From Bodo saltans (lineage: Eukaryota; Euglenozoa; Kinetoplastea; Eubodonida; Bodonidae), in assembly GCA_001460835.1 (NCBI GenBank), contig CYKH01000651.1:1014-44843 (forward strand): a DNA stretch of 43,830 bases. The letters are read 5' to 3'. Numbering within the stretch: the stretch's first letter is position 1; every line of letters begins with the position of its first letter. Below are positions 27,531 to 36,450 of the stretch, piece after piece. The translations under genes and the position numbers were made by a program. The notes beneath the pieces are model-generated. The model ran no database searches. It saw only the letters and a program-made list of their open reading frames with translations, and was not told where the DNA came from.

Positions 27531-28804
27531 ATGCGTTTGGTGAACTAAAGATACTCAAGCGTTCCCCAGGAAAGCGGCGTCGATATCTATGGATGAGTTT
27601 GTCTGCCGTAGTGTTGATGATGCTATGCGGTGGGCAGCTGCTGCTGCTGAGTCGGCATGGGCGTCACAGTGCAGCTGACAGTTTTCACGAAATTCATCGT
27701 GAAAGCGAAAGTGCATGCCCGCCACCCACAGGTGTCGCTGCTTCATGGCGTATTATGGAACCCGCAGCCGGCGTCAGCAAATCCGCGTTGCGCAGCCTCT
27801 TCGACCAGTATCCCCAGCACTGGGGCGCCCCAAATAGCGATCCTGATATTGAGTCTTTCGCCCTCCACATCCCCTCAGCAGGAAGCAGCGACGATGCAAT
27901 GCAGACGTTCCCCACCATTGGCACAGTGCTGCAACGCTCGAGCGGCACAGTGCGTTTGTCGTTGAGCATTTATCAGCGGAAATTAAAGCGCAGCGATTTC
28001 GAATACTTCTCCATGAACTTCGTTCGCCCAGACATCATGAGAGCTACCAACGCCTCATGCGATGTGTGCTACGACACTAGAACCGCAGCCACTTTCCCTG
28101 CGCAGGAGGATACTGATGTCACAGGGCGTGCAGCTGCTGCTGAGCTTGCGCAATCATTGAACCATGTGATTGTTTGGCAGGTACTTCGAAGTGGCGGCCC
28201 TCGACTTTTGTACCTGCACAGTATCTTGAACCCATCCTTCTGTAGCCAGCTCATTGCGATGGCAAATAAAACGCTATCGCGAAGCACGGTGATGTTTGAC
28301 CGCAGCAGCGATGGTAAAACGGAAGGCTCTCAACTTGTGCATCAGGTGCGTACCTCCTCAGGAACATTTCTGACCTCCCACGCGGATAGGTTTTCGCCAG
28401 CTAACACTGCGCTTCGTGTCGCTGCGTCGTATGTGCTAGGCGTCCCGGAGTCATTCTTGGAGCCTACTCAAATTTTGCAGTACCATGCTGGTCAATACTA
28501 CGTCCCGCACCTCGACTATTTTGAGCTGGAGGGGGTGCACCGTGGTGGCCAACGCGTAGCGACAGTTCTGGTTTGGCTTAGTGACGTTGCGTGTGGCGGG
28601 GAGACCGCGTTCCCGGCTGCTAGAGTGCAGCTGCGACCAGCGAAAGGAGACGGTGTCATCTTTTTCAATGTGCAAGGCGGTGTGGGTCTCAACCCCGATC
28701 CCGCATCTTTGCATGCTGGTCAGCCTCCTCGAGGCACCAATGCCAGCAACGTGAAGTGGGTTGCTGTGCTGTGGGCACATCCAGCCGAATACAAGTCATC
28801 GTAG
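27527..28804 (+). CDS. Prolyl 4-hydroxylase-type 2-oxoglutarate/Fe(II) dioxygenase, type II membrane protein, 425 aa
   Basis: Catalyses 2-oxoglutarate-dependent hydroxylation, probably of proline in secretory proteins. A short basic cytosolic tail (ILKRSPGKRRR) is followed by one hydrophobic anchor (WMSLSAVVLMMLCGGQLLLL, about residues 23-42), which gives a type II topology with a lumenal enzyme. The catalytic domain fills roughly residues 220-422. Visible iron ligands are the HxD of VPHLDYF and the distal His of LHAGQPP. The 2-oxoglutarate-binding Lys is in NVKWVAVLWAHP. GGETAFPAA matches the family's usual GGET.FP block. The size fits plant and protist ER/Golgi P4Hs. The frame is open further upstream but without an ATG. 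The native substrate is unknown; the Ser/Thr/Pro-rich surface proteins in this window are possible clients, which is speculation. Confidence 0.88.
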   Translation: MNAFGELKILKRSPGKRRRYLWMSLSAVVLMMLCGGQLLLLSRHGRHSAADSFHEIHRESESACPPPTGVAASWRIMEPAAGVSKSALRSLFDQYPQHWGAPNSDPDIESFALHIPSAGSSDDAMQTFPTIGTVLQRSSGTVRLSLSIYQRKLKRSDFEYFSMNFVRPDIMRATNASCDVCYDTRTAATFPAQEDTDVTGRAAAAELAQSLNHVIVWQVLRSGGPRLLYLHSILNPSFCSQLIAMANKTLSRSTVMFDRSSDGKTEGSQLVHQVRTSSGTFLTSHADRFSPANTALRVAASYVLGVPESFLEPTQILQYHAGQYYVPHLDYFELEGVHRGGQRVATVLVWLSDVACGGETAFPAARVQLRPAKGDGVIFFNVQGGVGLNPDPASLHAGQPPRGTNASNVKWVAVLWAHPAEYKSS

Positions 28805-28843
28805 CCAAGTTTTCTCTTTATCTGTCCCTTAATGTTGCTGCAT

Positions 28844-28887
28844 TGCGTCATTACCCAACTTTGTTGCTTTGCTGTGTTTTGTGAGTA
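28844..28887 (+). promoter_or_regulatory. Probable trans-splice acceptor for the PPR-like gene
   Basis: A T/C-rich run containing acccaactttgttgctttgc and tgtgttttg is followed by gagtag with AG candidates at 28883-28888. The ATG of the next gene is at 28904, so the 5' UTR would be about 16 bases. Confidence 0.4.
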
Positions 28888-28903
28888 GGTATCACTTAAA
28901 CGC

Positions 28904-31129
28904 ATGAGGCGTGCCATCTTTGCATGCGGACCCCTCAGCGCGTCGTGGGATGTTGGTGGCTCGCGAGGCATTGCGTCCAAGGCGATGAGGAAAAAGGTTC
29001 GCGCGAGGGTTGCGTCAGTCGGAGATCCCTCGACAGAGACAGCTGCAGTGCCCACTGTTTTCTCCGCGTTGGCAGCAGATGCGTTGGCGCGTAACAGCAC
29101 CGAGCTGAACTTCGAAGGTTGGATTGACGATACTAAACACGAGCTAGCCGCACTCAGGAAGCATCGCTCATCCCCAGAGTATCGAGAGCTTCATCGACCA
29201 ACCAATACCAATGCGGCGATGGGTCTTTTCGGAGGTGAACCTGGGTTCGAGAAGAGCCATCGTGTGTGGGTAGATCCAGACAATTCTCATCTAAAGTACA
29301 TCTACAACGCCACCATGTTGTCGAAGAATATTCGCTACTCTCGGTACGGTTACTACAAACGCGAAATGCATCTGCTCGATATTGATAAGCTCGTCCGGCA
29401 TGCTCGCATGCTGCCTGCCCCTGGCAGACTTCTCACTGACTTTGTGTTTCAGAAAGTCCCACTTATGGACAAGGACTGTGCCGCCCTCCTGCGTTATGCG
29501 CACACCACACTGGTGAAGGTGACCGACGAGATGCGTGGCCCAGAGTTCCACAACATCGCAGAAGAGATGTTCGAACGGATGCTCTCAACGAATATCCCCC
29601 CGGTGGAGGTCGGCGTGGAGTCGCATACTGCGATGATCCGCTGCTGTGCGGTGGCAAAGAAGTGGAAAGAGGGATGGGATCAGTGTCGTGCTCGTGCATT
29701 GGAGCTTGAAGAAGAGTTCCTCAACACTTCCGCTGGTGCTGAGGGTGGCGGTGTTGGCGATGAGCGGGTGGGACTGTCGAGTGGGTTATCGACCACCAGC
29801 TTTGTGCTGGGCTCCCGTTTTTTTGATGCAGTTCTTGAACTGTGTGTTGCGTGTGAAAAACCCATGGAAGGCCTCACTGTTTTCGCCGAGTTCCTGGAGC
29901 GAGGTATCCTTCCGCAACCCTCAAGCCTCCAGCACGCCATGCACCTGCTGGCGATGGTGCCGGCCGCCACAACAGTCCCCCACGGTGGATCTCTGTCGCA
30001 AAGAGAAGCGTCCCTTGTGGCTCAATGCAACGACGTCTGGGGTTTATTCGAACTGTTCGGTCTGACGCGTGATGTGGCCTCCATTGCCGCTAGGATGCGA
30101 TGCTGTGCGCTTCTCAATTTCCCCCAGGGCGCACTGGAGGCGATGCGCGTGGCACATCAACTCAGCATCCCTCTCAACGAGAGCTGCTACCAATGGGTCA
30201 TGTACGCACTGCGCCACTCTCCTGATATGGGGGATTTCATTCTCGACCTCACCACACAAGCACAAGGAGCCGGTCTGTCCATCGACTACCGCCACGTCAC
30301 GTATGCGTTGATGTACTGCGCGATGCAGGGGGACGGCGATGCAGCGATGGTGATCTACCAGCAGCACGTTGTTCCACAGGACCTCAACTCCACGGCTGAG
30401 ATGCTACTGCTACTCCTTCAATCGTTCCGTCGCTCACCGTCTCCCACGGTCGATATGCTGCAGTGCGCGGAGGATGCGTGGCGACGGTTTCATCGTGTTG
30501 GTAGCGTCGTCGACTATCGTCAAGAGTCGTTAGAGGAAATGATGACGCTGTGCGCAAACCTTGGTGCGTCCGCAACTGCCTTCAGCTACCTAAAAGAGGC
30601 CATCGGCAAAGGGTGCGACATCACTGCGATTATGCTAAACGCGGTTCTGAAAGCGAATGCGTTGGCCCCATCTCCGAATGGATCTGCGTCGTTGGCAGAC
30701 GAAGTGGTGGAGATCTTTGGATTCCTCAAGGTGATTCCTACCCTGGACACCGCAGAGGCATTGCTAGCGTGCGACGAGGCGCATGGCTCCACCAAGCGGA
30801 GTCAAATGTTTACGAACGCGTTGGTAGATTACATCAAGTCTCAAGAGGAGGAGGGCAGTGCGGCGGAAGAGGGCGCGCTGGATGAACGAGAGGAGGAGGA
30901 AGAAAAACAAACGCGGCGGTTACGGCCGGTAGTAACCGCTGACCAGATGCTGGATGTAGTGGACATCCCTCCCCATCAGCTGCGACGGTTGAACACAGAT
31001 TTCAGGCTCGATGTGCTCGACATCAGTCTCAAGAAGCACGGCCAGACATCAGCTCAACCTGCCAAGTCTGACGATACATCAATAGTGCTTGATCGTGTGC
31101 AACCTTTTGGGCCTTGGCCAGGCTTGTAA
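28904..31129 (+). CDS. Probable mitochondrial PPR-like helical-repeat protein, 741 aa
   Basis: The N-terminus (MRRAIFACGPLSASWDVGG, then KAMRKKVRAR) is basic, lacks acidic residues at first and suits a mitochondrial presequence. Most of residues about 150-660 is alpha-helical with a degenerate repetition of about 35 residues. Examples are SHTAMIRCCAVAKKWKEGWD, RFFDAVLELCVACEKPMEGL and RHVTYALMYCAMQGDGDAAM, which read like antiparallel helix pairs of pentatricopeptide repeats. A highly acidic Glu-rich stretch lies near 645-670. Kinetoplastids have many divergent PPR proteins in mitochondrial ribosomes and RNA processing, and this would fit such a role. The repeat assignment is by eye and the exact orthologue is not recognised. 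An alternative is another alpha-solenoid family. Confidence 0.6.
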   Translation: MRRAIFACGPLSASWDVGGSRGIASKAMRKKVRARVASVGDPSTETAAVPTVFSALAADALARNSTELNFEGWIDDTKHELAALRKHRSSPEYRELHRPTNTNAAMGLFGGEPGFEKSHRVWVDPDNSHLKYIYNATMLSKNIRYSRYGYYKREMHLLDIDKLVRHARMLPAPGRLLTDFVFQKVPLMDKDCAALLRYAHTTLVKVTDEMRGPEFHNIAEEMFERMLSTNIPPVEVGVESHTAMIRCCAVAKKWKEGWDQCRARALELEEEFLNTSAGAEGGGVGDERVGLSSGLSTTSFVLGSRFFDAVLELCVACEKPMEGLTVFAEFLERGILPQPSSLQHAMHLLAMVPAATTVPHGGSLSQREASLVAQCNDVWGLFELFGLTRDVASIAARMRCCALLNFPQGALEAMRVAHQLSIPLNESCYQWVMYALRHSPDMGDFILDLTTQAQGAGLSIDYRHVTYALMYCAMQGDGDAAMVIYQQHVVPQDLNSTAEMLLLLLQSFRRSPSPTVDMLQCAEDAWRRFHRVGSVVDYRQESLEEMMTLCANLGASATAFSYLKEAIGKGCDITAIMLNAVLKANALAPSPNGSASLADEVVEIFGFLKVIPTLDTAEALLACDEAHGSTKRSQMFTNALVDYIKSQEEEGSAAEEGALDEREEEEEKQTRRLRPVVTADQMLDVVDIPPHQLRRLNTDFRLDVLDISLKKHGQTSAQPAKSDDTSIVLDRVQPFGPWPGL

Positions 31130-31454
31130 TTATCTGATGAATAACTCCAGATATACGAAGCTTTTTGAAAACTTCTGGGTTTCTACTTTACCTCACACAG
31201 TTCATTTCTTTGATGGTTGAGGAATATGCAGGCTTACAACGACGTATCGCTCAAAACGCAAAGTGTTTCCTTTTTCTATGTTTCTTTTTTCTACCAATAC
31301 CAATTAGAAGCAGAGAAGCTTGCGCTTCAATGATCCACTGAACGTTGAACGCAAGAAAAAAAATACAAACACACACACACTCACACACACGCACCTCTCT
31401 GCGCACCACCGCACCACCGGAAGAAGGTAGGGAGTCTTGCGCCCTTCTCACTCA
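31130..31454. other. Intergenic region with a CA repeat and splice-acceptor-like tract
   Basis: A pyrimidine tract at about 31263-31292 (tttcctttttctatgtttct and following) precedes an AG at about 31306-31307 and is the best trans-splice acceptor for the Mdm34-like gene. A CA-rich simple repeat follows at about 31366-31393. Nothing else recognised. Confidence 0.45.
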
Positions 31455-32558
31455 ATGCTGCAGTTTGATTGGCCTAAGGTGTGGGACCAGGAGGTGGTGC
31501 GGTCGATTACCACAGCTCTCGAGACCACCATCCGGAACGCTCTTTCCAAAACGCCATCTGACCTGATTCGGGGAAGTGTCATTATCGACGAGTTACATTT
31601 TGGATCCGTGCCTCCCGTCATCGCATTGAGCAGCGTGCGTGAACTTAGCCCTGCTCATTCAGCAGTTGTTGTCAGTTTTAAGTATGCTGGAGATGCAAGC
31701 ATTGCACTAAGAGGCCTCCAGTTAAACCTCGACACGACAACCTACGTCAATGAAAAGGGCGAGGACGCGAACCACGCCGTACCGTTCTTCTGCCCATTTG
31801 TGATGTCGTTGGTGGACCTTGTCATTGAAGGCAATGTCCTCGTAGAGGTGTGCATCACGACAGCCCCGGCGACGCCGTCAACGCACTTGTCTCCCGTTGC
31901 AGGCACAGCACCACCAGCACCTTCTTCTTCTCGTGTGTCGGTTGGACGACTACTTCCCTCGCACGTGTTGAACGCAACCACAATTCGTGGTCACGGCGTC
32001 CTTGGGCTGGAAGGGGGCTCTGTATCAAGGGCAGGGTCATCGCGTGCTGTATCTCCAACGTCTTCCACGTTAGGAATGCCTTCATTCGAATCGAGGCTCA
32101 ACACATCGGTAACTGCAAGTGATACGTCGTTTGTGCGACGGCCTGTGCGGCAAAGTGGTGTTGGGTTGTTGTTTGGTGCTGGGGGTCGTCGAGGGATGCG
32201 ACATCCAGATGCCCCTGTGTCTGAGTACGCATCACCGTCGCGGTATGGCATCGGTACCCTCGAAGGCAGCTTCGCCTCCGACGCAGTGGGCTGGCAACCT
32301 GCGGTCTCTGCAGCTACCGTGACTGCTTCCACGTCGCCACCCCAGTTTCTTCTTGGTGACTTAGCTAACCATCGTGTCAAAATCACAAAGAAAACAATCC
32401 TGCTGCAATTATTTGGCGACCCTATCAAAATGTTCAAGGTGGAATCCAATTTTGCACCAGTTCAGGGTGCAAATGAAAAGATCGCTGCCCAACTAAGGAA
32501 CGTGTTGGCGCCAGCGATCGAGCGACTGAAGACGGAAGGACTCTCGATTCACCTGTGA
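31455..32558 (+). CDS. MDM34: SMP-domain protein resembling the ERMES subunit Mdm34 (or Mdm12), 367 aa
   Basis: In fungi, Mdm12, Mdm34 and Mmm1 carry SMP lipid-transfer domains that, with the beta-barrel Mdm10, tether the ER to mitochondria. The protein opens MLQFDWPKVWDQE, like the start of Mdm34/Mdm12. It continues with VIIDELHFGSVPPVIALSSV and VVVSFKYAGDASIALRGLQL, which from memory align with the Mdm34 pattern (EEL..G..PPEL.I..I.EL, then YAGDA). The SMP fold resumes with FFCPFVMSLVDLVIEGNVLV. After a Ser/Gly/Pro-rich insertion (about residues 140-300) it ends with TILLQLFGDPIKMFKVESNF and an amphipathic C-terminal segment, as SMP domains do. There is no membrane anchor, which excludes Mmm1. 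Confidence that it is an SMP/TULIP-type lipid-transfer protein is fair; the choice of Mdm34 over Mdm12 is tentative. Confidence 0.6.
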   Translation: MLQFDWPKVWDQEVVRSITTALETTIRNALSKTPSDLIRGSVIIDELHFGSVPPVIALSSVRELSPAHSAVVVSFKYAGDASIALRGLQLNLDTTTYVNEKGEDANHAVPFFCPFVMSLVDLVIEGNVLVEVCITTAPATPSTHLSPVAGTAPPAPSSSRVSVGRLLPSHVLNATTIRGHGVLGLEGGSVSRAGSSRAVSPTSSTLGMPSFESRLNTSVTASDTSFVRRPVRQSGVGLLFGAGGRRGMRHPDAPVSEYASPSRYGIGTLEGSFASDAVGWQPAVSAATVTASTSPPQFLLGDLANHRVKITKKTILLQLFGDPIKMFKVESNFAPVQGANEKIAAQLRNVLAPAIERLKTEGLSIHL

Positions 32559-32615
32559 CGAAAAATTCACTATTGTTGTTCTTCACTAACGATAAACGCT
32601 TGTTTGTTAAATCTG

Positions 32616-32644
32616 ATGTTTCTTTCCTCCACCTAACATTAAGA
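32616..32644 (+). promoter_or_regulatory. Candidate trans-splice acceptor for the PH-domain kinesin gene
   Basis: The pyrimidine stretch gtttctttcctccacc is followed by AG near 32642-32643 and then a purine (GA) tract of roughly 60 bases. The next in-frame ATG is at 32854. A second C/T-rich stretch at about 32785-32822 is an alternative acceptor region nearer the start. Confidence 0.3.
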
Positions 32645-32853
32645 GAGCGAGAAGGAGAGAGAGAGAAAAATAAAAATAGAAGGGGAGTAAGGAGGAGCCT
32701 TGCAAAATAGGAAGACGTGAAAACAAAAACACTCCAACTCTCTCATACCCTGTGAAGGACAGAATCACTCGAACGCGCCACCACAACACACCTTTTTATC
32801 AACATCATCACACAGTCTTTATAACTTGTGCTAACACATCATCTATTATTATC

Positions 32854-35800
32854 ATGGATGACAAACGAGTGCTCGTGGCCATCCGTGCTCGGCCGAAACT
32901 AGAAAACGCTATCAACGCCCTGCAGTCGAATGAAAGGTACCAGATGGAGGCTGCCGCGAAAACATCAGATAGTACGATTCGCTTATCTGACGGAAAAGTC
33001 GGGCGCGACGGAAAGACGCACAACTTTAGTTACGATCTTGTGTTCGATAAAGATAGCACGCAGCTGGACGTTTACGAAGAGACGACCCTGGATGCGGTGG
33101 ATGCGGTCCTGATGGGGTGCAATGCAACCGTGATGACCTACGGCCAGACTGGATCAGGCAAGACGTACACAGTGCTTGGTTCTGTGAAGAAGAACCCCCT
33201 CACCAACGATATTATCACCGGTGACACCGGCTTGTTCCTGCGAGCCCTGAAAGATATTCTCACATTTGCCGAACAGCGAGCCAAGGATATTCATCTTGTT
33301 GTTGGCCTAAGCGTGATTGAAATCTACCTTGACGAGGTGCGAGACTTACTTTCTCCCGAGCCGACGCCACCGACGGTGAACGTTTCGATCATCCGTGATA
33401 TGCTCTCCATGCCTAACCTCACGTACAAACCGATTCAGGATCTCAATGATGCGGTGCAAGCCTACAAACTAGCCAACGCTCGCCGTGTGAGCAGAGCCAC
33501 CGCAGCCAACGACACGTCGTCTCGGTCCCATGCTGTGTTTTCTATAGAAGTGTTTCAACAAGTGAGGACCGCTGCCAACCCATACCCGATGGCTGCCAAG
33601 GAGTTGTGCGAGTTGCGTGAGAAGCAACAACTAGCAGCGAACACAAGCAGCTCTGGTGCTGTGGCAACGCCTGTGATAGATTCGTCATCGGTGTTGTCAG
33701 CGAGACAAGCAAGCTTCGCAGGAGCAGCAGCCGCCAACAGCGTCGTGTCGCCAGTCGCCTCCAACTCCGCGCAAAGCCCAGCATCGTCGCTCACCCCCCT
33801 CACCGCATCAGCCGCGGATGCTCCAGGATCTTCCTTCCGTGTGTCCAACCCCCAACTGGTAGTCCCAGGTAAGCCCTCCATCATGTTCTCCAAACTTGTC
33901 CTTACCGATCTCGCAGGTAGTGAGAAGCTGAAGAACTCCAAGGTGCGAGGGGACGGCCTTGAGGAGCTCAAGAAAATCAATGCGTCGCTTACAGCCCTGG
34001 GCAACGTGGTCCACAGCTTGTATGAGGGTGCCAAGTACATTCCGTACCGAGACTCAAAGTTGACGGTGATGATGCGAGAATCCTTTGCCGCACCAAATAG
34101 TAAAATCGTGTTGATTGCGAATGTGAGTCCAACGGTGTTGACCTTCGACGAAACGTTGTCGACGCTATTTTTCGCCGACAAGGTGAAGGGGATGAAGGTG
34201 GACAACCCACAAGGAGCTGACGTCGCAAGACTGGAGGTCGAGTTCCTGAACACGATGAAAACACTTGAGGAGCTCGCAGCAGACTTGCGTGTTGCCGGGG
34301 CGACGCATGATTATATTGTAGGCGGTGTCCGCTTGCGTGCCAAGCCAGAGACAATTCATTTACCTTTGGCGGTGCTTAAGAGATCACCAGCACAATCGCT
34401 GAATGCTCGTGAGCGAGAGCTCAAAGCACTGTATGGTGAGAGTTCCTTGGCAGCTTCCAGAGCAGCACAGGAGGGCAGAAAAGAAGAACTGCAAAAGATG
34501 TTAGATGACCTTCATGCTGCGGAGAGCGGGACGCTTGTTGGTGGATACAAGCAGGTGCGACAACGCGTGGAGACAATGCTGACGGAGGCTGCCACGTCAC
34601 GTAGGAACGATGAGACAGAGGTTCGTGAGGTGATGGCAGAGATCCAACAACAAGTGGTGGAGGCACAAGAAGCGCTCGCCCAGCTAGAGTCTGATCACAT
34701 TCGTCTCGAACCCAAGAAAACATCGCTGCCTCCCACGTTAGCAGAAATGTCGTCCCTTATTGTAGTCCTCGACGAACAGATCGTAGAGATGGAACGAAAG
34801 GTGTTTGAAGCGAACCGAGAACACGATGAGTCGTGGACCGATGCGCAGCGCACGCACGCGCTTCAGCAAACGCAATGGGCAAGCTCCTCGAAGTTTGCTG
34901 ACGGCTGTTTGTCTGTGTGGAGCTTGCGCTCAGCTTACGCACGTGCACGCAGCGACAACATTGCATTGATGCTCCAGACGTCCAATACGAAGCATGAAAG
35001 TGAAACTGCCGACGTCACCCATTGGATTCGGTCTGCAGTGGTGCGTATTGCTCGCAACGCGGTTGCCACCGCCATTTCACGCGCAAGACGGGCGCCATCG
35101 ACCCGCCCCGCCGCTCGATCCGTTGCGGGAAGCAAGGCCGGCTCCACCTCCGACTTGAACTCCACTCGCCGCTCCGACCCTGAAGGAGACTTGACCCCAT
35201 CTAACGGCGATGAGGCAACTGAAGTCAAGCGTGCAACCACCAAGCGCCGTGGTACGTTGTACGACCAGCCCACTCTGATCAAAGAAATTTTAGCATACGT
35301 GCAATATGGCTGCACCATTTTGAAGTACGGCCGCAGCGGTGCGCCACATTATCGCACCTTCTACATCATCACCAACGACGAAGAGGGATCACGATTGTGT
35401 TGGGATGAAGAGGACGACGGGAGACGGCTGGGCAAAGGCAGCAGTATTACATTAGCTAGTGTGACGGCTGTGTTGCTCGGTCGCTCCACGCCTGTGTTCG
35501 CCCGGATCCCGGGCATGGAGGGATACTACAACAGTTTCAGCCTTGAGTATGTCAGCAAGCAACAGACTCGCACACTAGACTTGGTGTGCGATACAGATGC
35601 GGAGTTGGAGTCTTGGGTGATTGCTATCTGCTACCTCACGAAGAAGAATCCCATCTTTGCGAAGCCCTTAACGCTACAGACGTACAATGCCACATCACAG
35701 CTTGATATGAATGAAGTTCAAATGTGCAGTGAATGGCATATTCCGCCTGATGTGTTCATGAGCTGCAAGCGTCGGGTGCTAGAGGCAAAGCAACGGACAA

Positions 35801-35955
35801 AGAATCTAGCCGTCAAGATGTCGCCAGGTGATGTTCGAATGTTGACTCAGTTGGACATCTTCCGATCATCTGCCGTCTGGAGGCACTTCGAGAGTACGGG
35901 GCTTGTGGAAAACCCCTTTGATCGACTGTACAGCTACCTCGAGTTTGAGTACTGA
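32854..35955 (+). CDS. Kinesin with N-terminal motor and C-terminal PH domain, 1,033 aa
   Basis: Microtubule motor. The motor (about residues 1-450) starts RVLVAIRARPKLENAIN and has P-loop GQTGSGKTYTV, switch I NDTSSRSHAVF, switch II LTDLAGSEKLKNSKV, and NASLTALGNVVHSLYEG followed by IPYRDSKLT. Between the switch I strand and switch II there is an unusual Ala/Ser-rich insertion of about 100 residues (about 237-343). A coiled-coil middle (about 455-740) and a basic linker (RARRAPSTRPAARSV) follow. Residues about 815-932 look like a pleckstrin-homology domain (GCTILKYGRSG, RTFYIITND, aromatic ending ELESWVIAICYL), suggesting membrane or phosphoinositide cargo binding as in the KIF1/kinesin-3 plan. 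A conserved-looking tail ends at the stop. The first ATG is at 32854; a longer in-frame stretch upstream has no ATG. Subfamily not certain. Confidence 0.88.
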   Translation: MDDKRVLVAIRARPKLENAINALQSNERYQMEAAAKTSDSTIRLSDGKVGRDGKTHNFSYDLVFDKDSTQLDVYEETTLDAVDAVLMGCNATVMTYGQTGSGKTYTVLGSVKKNPLTNDIITGDTGLFLRALKDILTFAEQRAKDIHLVVGLSVIEIYLDEVRDLLSPEPTPPTVNVSIIRDMLSMPNLTYKPIQDLNDAVQAYKLANARRVSRATAANDTSSRSHAVFSIEVFQQVRTAANPYPMAAKELCELREKQQLAANTSSSGAVATPVIDSSSVLSARQASFAGAAAANSVVSPVASNSAQSPASSLTPLTASAADAPGSSFRVSNPQLVVPGKPSIMFSKLVLTDLAGSEKLKNSKVRGDGLEELKKINASLTALGNVVHSLYEGAKYIPYRDSKLTVMMRESFAAPNSKIVLIANVSPTVLTFDETLSTLFFADKVKGMKVDNPQGADVARLEVEFLNTMKTLEELAADLRVAGATHDYIVGGVRLRAKPETIHLPLAVLKRSPAQSLNARERELKALYGESSLAASRAAQEGRKEELQKMLDDLHAAESGTLVGGYKQVRQRVETMLTEAATSRRNDETEVREVMAEIQQQVVEAQEALAQLESDHIRLEPKKTSLPPTLAEMSSLIVVLDEQIVEMERKVFEANREHDESWTDAQRTHALQQTQWASSSKFADGCLSVWSLRSAYARARSDNIALMLQTSNTKHESETADVTHWIRSAVVRIARNAVATAISRARRAPSTRPAARSVAGSKAGSTSDLNSTRRSDPEGDLTPSNGDEATEVKRATTKRRGTLYDQPTLIKEILAYVQYGCTILKYGRSGAPHYRTFYIITNDEEGSRLCWDEEDDGRRLGKGSSITLASVTAVLLGRSTPVFARIPGMEGYYNSFSLEYVSKQQTRTLDLVCDTDAELESWVIAICYLTKKNPIFAKPLTLQTYNATSQLDMNEVQMCSEWHIPPDVFMSCKRRVLEAKQRTKNLAVKMSPGDVRMLTQLDIFRSSAVWRHFESTGLVENPFDRLYSYLEFEY

Positions 35956-36154
35956 TGACGATAAGTCAGCTACAACATTTCAAAGAATATTTCACGTTGT
36001 TAATTTTTGGAAATATTGATTCCTCTCCTCCACGCACCACATGCTGTGCTCACGTTACACACAACTCATCATGAGATTGTATTCCTAGATCTCCCTTCTC
36101 TAGAAGGGCTTGCATAGCGATTTTTTCGCAGCCCTCTGTGATTTTTCTAAAGAA

Positions 36155-36335
36155 CAATGTGAACCTACAAACAACTGATGAACAACTACAACTATCAAAT
36201 CATAACGGGTCGACATCGCAACTTTTTTTTTGTCGCCCTTTTTTTTTTCAATGTGAACCTACAAACAACTGATGAACAACTACAACTACCAATCATAACA
36301 GTCGACATCGCAACTTTTTTTTTTGCCGACACAAG
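36155..36335 (+). repeat. Diverged 94-bp tandem duplication with T-tracts in the 35956-36450 intergenic region
   Basis: Copy 1 is 36155-36248 and copy 2 starts at 36249. Both carry caatgtgaacctacaaacaa followed by ctgatgaacaactacaact, then tcgacatcgcaac and a T9 or T10 tract. They differ by several substitutions and one-base indels (for example 36195-36213 against the matching part of copy 2). A further T10 (36239-36248) sits exactly at the junction. The rest of the 495-bp spacer shows no gene. The U1-70K acceptor is probably the tract near 36353-36366. Confidence 0.9.
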
Positions 36336-36450
36336 ACACCATCCCCATTACATTTCCCTTTTCTCAACCGCGGAACAAGGTGGATAGACTTAAAGAAAAT
36401 ACACACACTGGATCAAAAAGTGTCACAGAAGAAGCGCGGCACTCGAGACG

